Assembly: GCA_016081115.2 (NCBI GenBank)
Contig: CM071930.1
Location: 25,745,641-25,809,640, forward strand
Direction: 5' to 3'
Length of the DNA: 64,000 bases
Origin: Rehmannia glutinosa
Taxonomy: Eukaryota; Streptophyta; Magnoliopsida; Lamiales; Orobanchaceae
Below the pieces are notes generated by a model. The model had not been told where the DNA came from. It did no database searches and worked only from the letters and a program-made list of their open reading frames with translations. This document shows, in pieces, positions 23,403 through 34,706 of the stretch (within the stretch, counting starts at the first letter, position 1; each line of letters begins with the position of its first letter). Made by a program: the position numbers and the translations under genes.

Positions 23403-24706
23403 ATGAGAGAAACAAGGTTTAGATTTTGATGAAACCTTTACTCCTGTTTCTAGATTGGAAGCAATAAGGATGTTTCTTGCTTATGCTGCACATACGCACT
23501 TCACTGTATATCAAATGGATGTGGAGAGTGCATTCCTAAATGGACTTTTAGAAGAAGAAGTCTATGTTGAACAACCTCCAGGTTTTGAGCAGAAGACTAT
23601 TGGAGACAAAATGTACAAGCTCAAGAAGGCATTGTATGGATTGAAACAAGCACCAAGAGCATGGTATGACATATTGTCACAATTTCTAATTGACAATGGA
23701 TTTACCAACGGAAAGTTGATAGAACTCTCTTCAGAATTCAAGATGGAAAGAGTATACTGCTTGTTCAAATATATGTGGATGATATCATCTTTGGATCCAC
23801 AAACAAAGAGTTGTGTGATAAGTTCTCAAACCTCATGCAATGGAAGTTTGAAATGAGTATGATGGGAGAGCTGACTTTCTTCTTAGGACTTCAAGTCAAG
23901 CAAATGAGGATGGAACCTTCATAAGTCAAACCAAGTATACCAGAGATTTAATGAAGAAATTTGGTATGGAAGAAAAGTCATCAGTGAAGTGTATGAACAC
24001 TTCAATCAAGATGGACATGGATGCAAATGGCAAAGCTGTTGATCAAACTATATATAGAGCTCTCATTGGATCATTGCTCTATTTAACAACAAGCAGACCA
24101 AACATCACCTTTGTTGTAGGGGTATGTGCTAGATTCCAGTCTGCACCAAAAGAGAGTCACATGACTGCATCTAAGAGAATCCTAAGGTATTTGAAGGGAT
24201 GCCAAGAAGTTGGCTTATGGTATCCAAAGGATGGAGGATTCAAGCTGGTAGGCTACTCAGACTCAGACTATGTTGGATGTAAAGTTGACAGGAAGATTAC
24301 ATCAGGTACTTGTCAAATGCTTGGAAATAGATTGGCTTCTTGGTTTAGCAAGAAACAAAATTCAATAGCTACATCCATAGTGAATCAGAGTAAATAGTTG
24401 CGGGCAGCTGTTGTTCCCAAGTTCTATAGATGAGATAACAGCTGAGAGACTATGGCATTGAATAAAAAGAAATTCCAATTATGTGTGATAATACAAGTGC
24501 TATTGCAATTACTCAGAATCCAGTGTTGCACTCAAGGACAAAACACATTGATGTCAAATATCATTTTATAAGGGATCATGTTGAAAAGAAAGACATTGGA
24601 ATACATCTCAACTGATAAGCAGTTAGCTGACATATTCACTAAGCCTTTATGTGAGTCAAGATTTGAAGAGCTTAAGAATGAGATATGTCTAATTGAGCTG
24701 AGTTAA
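23403..24706 (+). pseudogene. Reverse transcriptase / RNase H of element B
   Basis: About 75 residues are missing at the RT start: the text jumps from NQFERNKV, a stop, to GLDFDETFTPVSRLEAIRMF. YQMDVESAFLNG and LYGLKQAPRAWYD follow. A frameshift near 23715 precedes the catalytic YVDD, which is intact in its own frame (23771-23782). RNase H has TTSRPNITFVVGV, LRYLKG, CDNTS and ADIFTKPLCESRFE, ending at 24704-24706. Frameshifts and stops lie near 23903, 24390-24397 and 24590. Confidence 0.85.
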
Positions 24707-25114
24707 GTGACTTAGAAGACTCAATCAGCAGAGACAAAGAAGAGAGAAATAAAAATGAGCAAGTTTCATTTTTCAGCCAAGCGAAATAGCCAAGATGGGA
24801 AATCAGTTGTATAAAGTTAGCTGACAGCTGAGTGATCTTATGTGAAGAGAGAAGCAGAGTTAATCACTTTTGGATAATAACTGGGTTATTTATGAGCTAA
24901 GTGACAAAACCCAGATCGTTTTTACGAGCGGAATGTTTTTAAGGATTACATCAGCATAATTATGATGTCAGAACGAAAGTTGCACGTTTAGCCTATGATT
25001 GGATATAAATGTTGTTGCATTTTATGCGGGGAAATTAATGCGGTTTCAAAGGTTGAATCCTGACCGTTGATTTTGATCAAAATTTTCAAATTATAGAAAT
25101 CGTCCCTTCAAGTC

Positions 25115-25124
25115 TAATATAAAC
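25115..25124 (+). promoter_or_regulatory. Candidate internal promoter for ORF3 of element B
   Basis: TAATATAAAC lies in the 592-bp gap between pol and ORF3, followed by a CT-rich leader (TTTTGTCTCTCCTCACAAAC) and the ORF3 start region. The arrangement recurs in A and D. It would allow ORF3 to be made from its own mRNA; this is inference. Confidence 0.35.
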
Positions 25125-25297
25125 TAAAACCCATTTTGTCTCTCCTCACAAACCCTCATCTTCAACAAAAAAAAGCAAGAAAAGCAATGTTTTCTCTCTG
25201 TGAAAGTTGTGTAACCCTAGTTCCAAAAGCCAAGATTTTTCGTTTCATTTACCGTTTATTTGCTAAAAAAACTGAAGCCTCGTATGATTTCATCAAG

Positions 25298-28200
25298 ATG
25301 TCCCAAATGATCCACTCAGGATCTATAGTCGACTTTGAAGGAATGTTAAAACAGGGTGCTGATAAGGCCCTGGTGAAGAAGATTGCGGCAAAGCTTGAGA
25401 AATCCGGTCTGAAGGATTTTCTCATGATAGAGTACTCTCATACGTACTTGGAAGCAGTTTCCATGCTCTATGTCAATGCAAAAGTTCATGATGATGAGAT
25501 TCGGTCGTCTTTCCATAACAAGGAGATTAAGATCACTGCCGCTGACCTTGTTGAGCACTGCAAACTGCCCTCTGAAGGGTTAAAGGAGATATCTAAGAAG
25601 GATGTGAACATAGCTGCTGCTTGGAAGGAAATCGCCAAGCCTGAGTCAGCTGCGAAGGCTGTCTACACAGCCAAGAAGGCTATGATCAATGAGGATTACC
25701 ACAAAGTGATGGACATCGTGTTCAGGTGTGTCGACATGAAGTTCGGTAGCTTTAATCATCTGTCTCGAACTAAGCTGGTGGTGATGGCTGCAATAATGGA
25801 AGAAAAAAAAGTAATCTGGGTTGAGTTCGTCTTCATTCAAATATGCCAGAACGTGATCAACAAAACCATTAATGAATATGGACTGTTTGGAGGCTCATTG
25901 GGATATGGCCTAGTGATTGGCCATCTCATGGAGATGAAGCGGATTGCCATGAGACATGGAAGGTTGTTTCATGTCAATAAGAAGATGTTCAAGGCCAATC
26001 TATCTGGCGTTCAGAGGCAAGAGCATGCAAGGAGAGCTAACACCAGTGAGGGTGAATCAACTGACCCAACTCCAGAAGATGCAGATGCAACCACCCCAGC
26101 TCTCTCTTCGAAGCCTATTCAAAAGAAGAGAGTTCTTTGCAGACTAAGCTTGACTCCCCAAACTAGATGAAGAAAGCACTGCGCCCAAGAGACAAACCCA
26201 CTAAAGCTCCTGGCCCTGTAGCCGAGCCAAAAGATGCCCTTGCCCCAGCAGCCGAGACTGAGAAAGATGGTGGAGAAGAAACCCTCAGTTGTGCTTCGCA
26301 AGCCAGCTGCAGCGAAAAAGATAAAGATGGTGGAGCCAGAAGCCACCAAAGAAGCTGAAGAGGAAGAAATTCCTCTTGTGAAAACCAAAAGACGAAGACT
26401 TGATCACAATTTTGAGTTGGAGAAAGCTGAGTCCGACACTCAGCTTGAGAAAGAGACTGCTAATATCCAAGAAGAGCAGTCGAAAGAAACTGATAGTGGT
26501 GATGTAGTCACCAAGGAGATAGAGAAGGAGAAGACTGTTGATGTCGATCCGCAGACTACCAAAGACCCAGCTGCTCGAGAAATAGCTGTGGAGAAAAATG
26601 GAGTTGGGATAGCCGATCATAATGAAGAAAGAGTTGTCCAGTCCCCTTGGACGGATGCTCATGAACTTGAGAAGGAACATGCTCCACTCGCTACAATTCA
26701 GGAAGAAGGAGATGATGATGATATTATGATGTTATCTCATGTCTATCCTGACATTCAGGAGAGATTGAGGGAATGGAGATGTTGGAAGTCGAGTTACTCT
26801 CGACAACAATTTGAGCACCCAGAGTTTATTGAAGAAGAAGAGGAGCTCTTAAGCTTCTTGGGCAATGTATCTCTTTGATCCGCCCTTGATCCCGACTTCT
26901 GCATGACTGTCCTCTGTGAGAGAAAGGATGAAGAAAAGCAAAGAGCCTTGGAGAAGGCCAAGGTTATCGAGGAGTCAAAGAAGCCCCACAATCGTTTCTT
27001 CTCTGATGTACCTAAACACGCCATGGACTCAACTGACAGCAGCGACAGTGATGTTGAGGAGATAAACCCTGCTATTGCAGCTGAGAATCAGACAAGCCAT
27101 TAAAGAGTCTAAAGAGACGAGCAGAAAATGCAAGAGGGTCCATGAGAATCTTCTTCACTCTCCTTAGTCCCTAACGTTATGGATGTGGTGCATAACATAG
27201 TTGTCAATATTGCTGCCACCACATCCCCCGTGCACTCAGAAGATGGCACCAGGACCTTTGGCGATGAAGCTAAGGATGGTGATGAAGCGGGCACCTTAGC
27301 CAAGCTAACTCCTGCAGAAGGTGTTGAGACACCTATCCCACGGCTGATCACTCAAAGGGAATAACAACCCAGTCTCAGATGCAGAGTAACCCCACTACTC
27401 TTTACTCAGCTGGTGCGCCAGCTGAGGGGGAAGCTCTCACCACCACAGCTAGGTCAGAGGATGCTGTGGGAGACCAAAAAATGCAGTTGGGAGGCGAAGG
27501 TGAGATTCAGAAAGAATAGCAGAGTGAAGTTAATGAAGCTCAGATTGTTGAGACTGTCTCAACTGAGACTTCATCTCGCACGAGGGTCGATGGCGTTCTT
27601 TGAGCGGCTAAGGCAAAGGATGGAAACAAGGCCATGGGAGTTGAGACTCCTGGCCCTGAAAGTGCAATCCTAGGAGTTGATACTCCGATGGATGCCACTG
27701 AAGACCCTAAGGCAGTTGAGTCTGCTGAAGGGATATATGCCAAAGACCCTGCTGCAGTTGAGACTGCACACAGGGATGTCCAAGGCCCTCCAACGGTTGA
27801 GACTGTTGAGGGTAAAAAATGCCCAAAGGAGGTTGAGACTTCCTTGGGTAAAGAAGCTGTTAATGAACCAAGTCTTAAGGTGGAGGTAGCTGATGAAGAA
27901 GAAGAATCAGTGCCCTTTGCGATTTGCAGGAACATATTGACACTGAATTCCTAGAATCGGAAGATGAAGCTGAGTCCACTCCCATTGATACAACTAACAA
28001 GGACACATCTGAGGATGCTCATGACTCTCGTAGTTAAGCGAGTGATAAAGCTGCTCCGATGAGATTTGTATTCGTTGATGAGCCAACCCTAATGGCCCCA
28101 TCACCCTCCGATGACGCTGATGAGTTAGCTGAGGACCAGACTACTCAAAAGGAAGCAACAACTGATACCGAGGAAACTATTAAGACAGTCGAGGATCAGT

Positions 28201-29575
28201 CAGCTCAGTAGGCTAACACAGCTTCTCAAGATGCCAATGAAGCTGAAACAACTGAGGCACGTAGAGCTGAGAATATTCTAAAGGAAAAGGGAAAGGCCTC
28301 ACAGACGTAGGGAGTGGGTATTCCTATCTTTCCGGATGATCTTTTCGCGGAATATTTTCCGTTTGAAGCCCACATTCTGTTTGAAGCTGAATCTGCTCAG
28401 GAACAGGCTTGTTATATTGTCCAAGTACCCTCAGAAGAACTCCGAGCTCCATATAAATCTGCTATTGTACCTATAGGGTTCGATTTTGATGCAATATGTC
28501 CAGAAGAACAGTCTGCTGAGATAGATGACTTTAGGAAGGCATTTAAAGCCATTTGTGCAGAGATCAAGAAAATGGAGCATGGATTTGCATCTTTGGACTG
28601 AAGGCTAGACAACAGGGATGCTACAATCACAAAAGACATCAGAGGCACAATTTTGAGAATCCAAGAATAGGTGGGACAAGTGAAGGCCTTGAGGAGAGAG
28701 CATGTCACCTATTTCAAGTCATTATTCGCTAAGATGGTGATTTGGAGCTCTGACAACCTCAAGTTCCAAAGAAAGCTTGAGACCACATTTTCAGGATAAA
28801 CAAGTCTCACAAGTCAGACATGGAGTTGCTCAAGTTACAACACAAGAATGAAATTGCCAGATTGGAGACCAACATGAGTCAGCAGATTCAGGTTCTCCAA
28901 ACATAAATGAAGCTAATGGCAGCTAAGTCGAAAGCTATGCGGTCTGAGTTCTGAACAACTTACTCCAAGTCACACGACAAGCATGATTCCACTAATAGCA
29001 GACTCGATTTCATCCTTGGTGGTATGTTCCCTGGCCTGACTCTACCTTTTGGTGATGATGCCAAAAAGGGGGAAGACGAAGCCATGAGGGACCGAAGGAA
29101 GGGCTAGGGAGTCATAAGAAATGAGAACAAGGGGAAGCAAGTAAGGGGGAAGGAAGCTCAGTGAAGAATCTCCCACTGAAAATAATGTTTTCCAAAACCA
29201 CTCCACAAGGAGAAGTCACAGCCGAACTTCTCAGAAAACTACCTAAAGAGCTGACTCTGGAAGAGAAAGCTGAAATGGCAGTCAAACAATCGAGAAAAGC
29301 TATTGAAGCTGACTTTGAGAAGTTAGCTGAGAAGCAAAGTGAGCGCATTAAGGATATCAAAACAAGGTATGATGGTCCCCCAGTGGAACTATTGAAGGAT
29401 TCCCCAGCAATCAAACCTCCAAGAGAAATCACAATGCCCGACGCAGGATCTGAGCCCAGATCACTAGAGGAATTTCAAACTCTAGATGCAAAAGGCTACT
29501 TCAAGAACTTGACTCTACCGTAGGCGTGGGACTTGTACTAGGAGAAGGGTCTCGATTTTTGTAAATCGGTGACAG
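25298..29575 (+). pseudogene. ORF3 (env-like position) of element B, main part
   Basis: Very long third ORF. The conserved N-terminal domain is open from 25298 (or earlier in the same frame) to 26167: GSIVDFEGMLKQGADKALV, AADLVEHCKLPSEGL, TKLVVMAAIMEEKKV, SLGYGLVIGHLME. The ATG used in D is deleted here. After a frameshift come a K/E/P-rich stretch, YPDIQERLREW and IEEEEELLSFL (26234-26878), a UIM-like RQAIKES (27078-27116), IAATTSPVHSEDG (about 27205-27245), VET repeats (27634-27890), the conserved YFKSLFAKMVIWSSDN (about 28712-28759), and an E/K-rich C-terminal part (29161-29523). Many stops. The N-terminal domain resembles plant 'putative transposon protein' / Sirevirus env-like ORFs; its biochemical role is unknown. 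Confidence 0.7.
29054..29075 (+). other. Internal polypurine-tract-like motif in ORF3 of element B
   Basis: GATGATGCCAAAAAGGGGG repeats the motif expected in front of the 3' LTR of Sireviruses, here about 2.6 kb upstream of it (1.2 kb without the solo LTR). Extra PPT copies of this form are a known Sirevirus trait. In D the same motif is at 45672-45693 and is read as DDAKKG in ORF3. Confidence 0.65.
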
Positions 29576-29783
29576 CGTGAGTTCCAAAGAGTCACTCACC
29601 GGAAAAGCTCGATCAAAGACACTCCCGGAGGAGGAGTTGAGTCAACTAGAGGGAGGGGAAGGTCCGGAAGTAGTGGAAGAGGCGAGTCACTCCACCACAA
29701 ACCAAGACCAAAGAACATAATATATATTGATCCACATAAGAAGGAATAAATTATTGGGTGGTATGACCATCTTGCCAACCTTG

Positions 29784-31135
29784 TGTTAGTCCAAGTGGCT
29801 ACGATAATCTAGAGGGGGTGAATAGATTATGTCAATTTTTCGCAAATCACCCTCTTTTTCGAATCAACAAGTAAATGACAAGAATGTAAATGCGGAAATT
29901 AAACAACACTCGTTGATTTAAAGAGGTTCAACCCACCTAGGGCCTAATCCTCTACCACCCCAGTATCTCCGGGATGGATTTCAAAAAGAAAAAAAGATTT
30001 TATTAATTACCACAATTAATACAACACATTGAGGATCACCACAATCCTCTTACAACACCTCCAAGGAGATTACCACAATCTTCCTTCACCACCTTTGAAG
30101 AGTACCACACTCTTCAACCACCTATCACCTATATCACCCAAGTGTATTCTTACCACAAGAATACTCACAAGGATGTCTTGTGTTGAATAATGGACATAAT
30201 TCAAGATTACAACTCTATGAAACCAATATAAAGATTGACGGCAAGTGTAATCAAGAATCAAAAAGCCTAGACCTCAAAGATGTGCAAGTGAAAGTACTTA
30301 GGCTATTACAACAAGAATGTAAAAATGAAAGCTTGAACAATTTGCAGATTTCTTGTTGTGTGTTTTGCTTGTATGTGTTGTGTCTTGTGTCTTCAATTCA
30401 TCCTCTATTTATAGGGAAGTCTTCACCAACATAGGCTCCCAACATAGGCTCCTCTATCTTCACTTTTGTCTACAAAAAGAAGATCACAAGATGTAGAAAT
30501 ATTGTACAAAAAATCAAAAGTAAATCTTGCTCTCAAGAATTTCAAATGACATAATTTTCTTTGTCACAAAATAGCATAGGGCGACCCGGTTGCCTGTTGA
30601 AGATTTCGACCGTTTGAAAAATTAGTGCGATCCAGTGCAGGTCGTCGGGGATTCGACCGGCGACGAGGGGTGCGTGCCGGTCGCCCTAGGGTGCAACCGG
30701 TCGACCTCACCCTTGACCGGTCCCCCTCCTTTTTTTCACAAAATTTGTTTATGTTTCGTTCTGTTTCATTTTTTCAACTCTTGGTCTGGCCGACGTATAG
30801 ATAGCCGTCGACCTCAATATTAAATGTTGTCCGATTTTTATCAAAAATAAACTTCAAGAAATACTCCAAAAAATTAGTAAAAACATTTTAAATCACTTGG
30901 GAGTATTTGGACAACATTTATAAACATTGTTTTGGTGTAAAAATCAATTTAAACAAAACCATCAAAAGTGTTGTCCATTTTTATCGAATAATAAATACTA
31001 AGAAATACTCCAAAAATTAGTAAAAATATTTTAAATCATTTAGGAGTATTTGGACAACATTTATAAACATTGTTTTGGTGTAAAAACCAATTTAAACATA
31101 ATTATCAAAATCTTGATAAAAACATTTATCTAACA
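29784..31135 (-). mobile_element. Solo LTR of copia family C inside ORF3 of element B
   Basis: 1352-bp LTR with TGTTAG...TAACA ends, flanked by a perfect 5-bp target duplication CCTTG (29779-29783 and 31136-31140). It is collinear with the LTRs of element C: the terminal TTAGTCCAAGTGGCTA block, the CAAGGATGTCTTGT block, the TATA-like CTATTTATAG (30405-30414, minus strand) and the GGTCGACC cluster. The internal region and second LTR were removed, as in unequal LTR recombination. Confidence 0.93.
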
Positions 31136-31345
31136 CCTTGAAGTTAAGCGCAAGAATGAGGAGGCGGTGAGGAGGAGAGCAACGTAGGGATGACCTGTTT
31201 GCTAAGCGCGCATATGAGAAAAAAAAAAAAAGAAGAAAAGAGAAGAGAAGAGGAGGATGACGTAAGAAGAGTGAAGATGAAGAGCAGTGGATGACATAAG
31301 AAGAGCTGAAGATGAAGAGAGAAGAAGGAAGCATCCAAGGCGTTG
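31136..31345 (+). pseudogene. ORF3 C-terminal tail of element B, after the solo LTR
   Basis: Resumes the ORF3 sequence interrupted at 29783. In D the same region reads NLEVARKNVDYVKRIEEENK, with a run of K and E codons. Here stops near 31191 and a purine-rich tract at 31216-31256 remain. Confidence 0.5.
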
Positions 31346-31634
31346 AAGATTGTTGTAACCCCTTCATGCACTTTACTTAACTGTAAATACACGGATATAA
31401 GTATTCTGTAATAAAGCTCTGATAGTTGTTGTAAATTTGTAACTTTGCACTGATACATGTTGTAATTCAAATATATGTGTAAGCTCTGATACAGTGTATA
31501 GAGTATATCTTGTAAACAGCTTTGTAAAGGACAAGAATATTTTGATCAATAAAATTGACATATTCAACTCATACATTATTTGTTACTGCACTACCTGTGT
31601 TTGCTGTAATTTTTATCTAAGTTTTGGCATCATC

Positions 31635-31648
31635 AAAAAGGGGGAAAT
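31635..31648 (+). other. Polypurine tract of element B
   Basis: CATCATCAAAAAGGGGGAAAT directly abuts the TGTTAG start of the 3' LTR at 31649. It primes plus-strand synthesis in this family. Confidence 0.9.
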
Positions 31649-33193
31649 TGTTAGCAAAATTATTATTAGATTTTGATGATACCATGTACAACTTAGAATA
31701 GGAAGTTGGCACCCCATTTTCCTTGTACTTCTATTCTGTAATAGATAGGACTGCATGAACTGAGTTAAGTCAGCTATGCTGAAGAATGCAAAAAGCCAAC
31801 TGAAGACTGAAGTGAAGACCCAGCTGTGTGTCAGCTGAGTATAGTCAAGATGGAAGGCACAGACTCGACTGAAGGAGATCCAGCTGAGGAACAGCTAGGT
31901 AAAGGTTGAAGAAGTGTCAGTCAAGTCAGTAAAGAGCTGGGTCTATCAGTTGAACTGACAATTGAGTCATTCCTAAAAGGATGGAGCTGACTCAAGTCAA
32001 AGGGGTAAAGGCGGTTGTCCAGTCAAGTCGACAGATATTAATCCATTGCACGGAAGTCAAAGATATTACTTAAAATAGTAATACGTCCATGCTGTCATAT
32101 CTTAAAGTGTTCGTCCCAGAAGCGTGCAAAAGGAATAAATCAATGGGAAGCACTGAAGCTTGTGTCAGGACCTGAAAAGCTGCAGAGTCATTTAATACGA
32201 GGAAATATCACCATCACAAGCTGCAAATCAAGAAAAGACAAGCTAACGAAGAAGAAGTGTCATTTGAAAATAGCCTATCTCTTCAATGGAAAAATTTTCA
32301 AATGAACACTATAAAAGGCTGAGAAAGCATTTGAGAAAAGGTCACTATTCTGACAAGAAATTTCAAGCAAGCAAAACCTGCAAACATTCTCAAGCTTACT
32401 AAGAAATTCCTCAAGCCAAAATTCAAAGGAACTCGATCCAACACACTCTGTGAAGGAAAGAATACTTCAATCAGTTGAAGAGGAAAACGTTTTAAGAACA
32501 AAAGGGGTCTACTCTCCAAGGTTGAAGGAGTCGTAGTAAGGTTCAAGGTCGAACTAGAAGTTTTGAGCTCGTTGGAAGGTTGTGTGATCAATTCCAAGGG
32601 TTCGAAAGGAGCTGAAGTAGCATGGCAGTTGTCTTGTGAAGAAGCTGAGTCGCAGGAGAAGCTAGCTGTGTGATCAAGGCTATCTCAGACTGAGAACTAC
32701 TTTGTAACCTAATCTGTTACTTAGTGGATTTTTCCAGGAGTTGGAGAAGAGTGGATTAGAGGAATTACCCCATCCTCGAACCACTATAAAATTTGCTTGT
32801 GTCATTTACTTACATCATTTTATTTTCCTGCTTATATTATATCTGTTGTTTAAGTTAAATTGCTAACCCAGTTGATAATAACATTGCTAAGAACAAGTGT
32901 TAAAAACAAGTTTAAAATTAACAAGGGTGTTAAGTCTTCCGCTGTATAAAAACCAAATCAACTAAAAAGTTAAGTGTTAGCTGACCAAGCCAAGTTATAC
33001 TATCAATAGCTTAGTCGAGTCTGTTGAGTGGGTAACTTTGCTGAAGAAAGCCAACCTAGCTGTCCCCAAGGACTTAGCTGATTTTAGTCAACCCTGTTGA
33101 AATATTTTAAAAGGACTAAAAGTGAAAAGTTGGTAAGGTTTATTCAACTCCCGACCCCTTCTAAACCTTACACCACACCCCTTGGGACCTATA
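31649..33193 (+). repeat. 3' LTR of element B
   Basis: 1545 bp from TGTTAGCAAAA to GGGACCTATA (a TACA end with one change). It holds the TTGGCACCCC block at 31706 on, a TATA box CACTATAAAAGG at 32308-32319 likely to set transcription start, and the CCCCATCCTCGAACCACTATAA block near 32770. It runs straight into family C LTR sequence at 33194. Confidence 0.92.
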
Positions 33194-33457
33194 CGACCAC
33201 CTTTCTGTAGCCCCATGGTTTGTTCTCTGTTTTGTACAACTTGAGATAAGGGTTGCCCTATAGGGCAACTGGTCGATCTTAGTACAGAGAAATTGTCCGA
33301 ATTTTGTCAAAAATAAAGTTCAAGAAATACTCCAAAAATTTATTAAAAAACATTTAAAATATTTTGAAGTATTTGGAAAATAATTGGGGACATTGTTGTA
33401 GTATAAAACTAAATTATATGAAATCATCAAAATTACAATAAAAATATTTATCTAACA
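33194..33457 (-). repeat. 3' LTR fragment of element C
   Basis: The first 264 bp of the C LTR (TGTTAGATAAATATTT start at 33457), matching 42660-42925. The other 1 kb or so is missing where the LTR of B begins. Confidence 0.85.
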
Positions 33458-34706
33458 ACCTCCAGCGTCTTGATGATTATGTAACCAAAATAATTTTAGG
33501 AGATCGATTTTAGAAACAAAATATGTTTTTCCGATCAAAATCAACTGTCCATTTTAAGCAACACTTTTCATGACGAAAATCATATGGATAGGAGCAAAGA
33601 TTTTTCAAAATATTTTATATAAGCTCACCCTATCAACATGCTAAACATAAATAAGCATAGAATTAATCAACTAAAAGCTAAAAACTCAACTTTTGCAAAT
33701 ATGACTTAAAGTTCAAGAGCTTAAAAGCTTCCCCTGTCAAAAATAAGTCATTAGTCATAAGCAATATTCATTATGCAGTCATTAGACCACAATCCATCCA
33801 CAACTATGGCTTTTTCATCCACAGCTTATAGATTTTTCTGCGAGATTTTTCTAGTTCATTTGATCTTAACATAAGCTTATGAGCTCATTCCATTTTTCTC
33901 CTCTTTTGGAATCATCAAAAAGAATGTTAGCACGATAAAAAAATCGTAAATAGACATCAAAGTGCGCATTGAAACGAATCAATATTATGCCATTTGGGGA
34001 AAAGCTTAGAATTCCAATTTGTAAGGACAATCATTAGGAGAAAGTATGTAGAAGATCATTTGAAGAATAAACATGATTTCATAGAAATATAAGACAATCA
34101 AATCAAGAGAATCATGCAAGAGATGAAATTTTCATTGAGGCATTTTATCAAACACTTGGCATGCATAGGATAAAATCGAAGTTGTATATGACGTTGTAAA
34201 TGTAATCATGCCCAAAATATCAAAATCAATCCTAATTCTACAAGCATATATCATCAACATACATAATTTCCTTCACAAGAATACAAGAATCATACAAATA
34301 CATCAAGTATCAACACATTCTCAATGGTTCAACCCAACTGAGATTGAAGAAGGGAAATGAACATACCAATGATTGGAGAAAATGAATAATATGAAAAATA
34401 TATACATTAAAGAAGCCCAATATTGTAGAAATTGCAAGAAAAAATCATTTAGATTGATTGGTGTGTGAAATGGGCGAAGGGATGTGAAAGTACAAGAAAT
34501 AAGACGAAATGAAGGACAACAACTGATTAATACAGGTTTGGGAACAGGGCGACCAATAGACCAAGAGGGTGACCGGTCCCTGAACAGGTCAACCGGTCGA
34601 CCTCTTGGTCGACTGGTACCTGTTTTGTAATCCAGTTCCTGTTCGATTTTCAAGTTTAAAAATGCGAATTTTCACCCCTAAGGTTTTTCAAAAAAAGACA
34701 AAAAAA
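33458..34706 (-). other. Non-coding region between RNase H and the 3' LTR of element C
   Basis: AT-rich, with no ORF I can support. At 34546-34620 it holds a cluster of GGTCGACC/ACCGGTC motifs like that in the C LTR. The short minus-strand ORF there (34653-34321) is a by-product of this repeat. Confidence 0.6.

Larger units (their letters stand above)
17390..33193 (+). mobile_element. Sirevirus-like Ty1/copia element B, degenerate, with nested insertions
   Basis: Order on the plus strand: 5' LTR lacking its first 530 bp or so (17390-18400), PBS, gag interrupted by a Cassandra-type TRIM, pol, spacer, ORF3 interrupted by a family C solo LTR, polypurine tract, and 3' LTR (31649-33193). The two LTRs are clearly a pair by eye over their shared part. 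The right end lies inside the 3' LTR of element C. Because the left LTR end is missing, the expected target duplication (CGACC on the right) cannot be confirmed. Confidence 0.85.

Noticed and set aside
26285..28708. Long minus-strand ORFs opposite ORF3 of B (for example 26680-26285, 27935-27540)
   Set aside because: Antisense shadows of acidic, GA-rich coding sequence; the plus-strand frames align with A and D.
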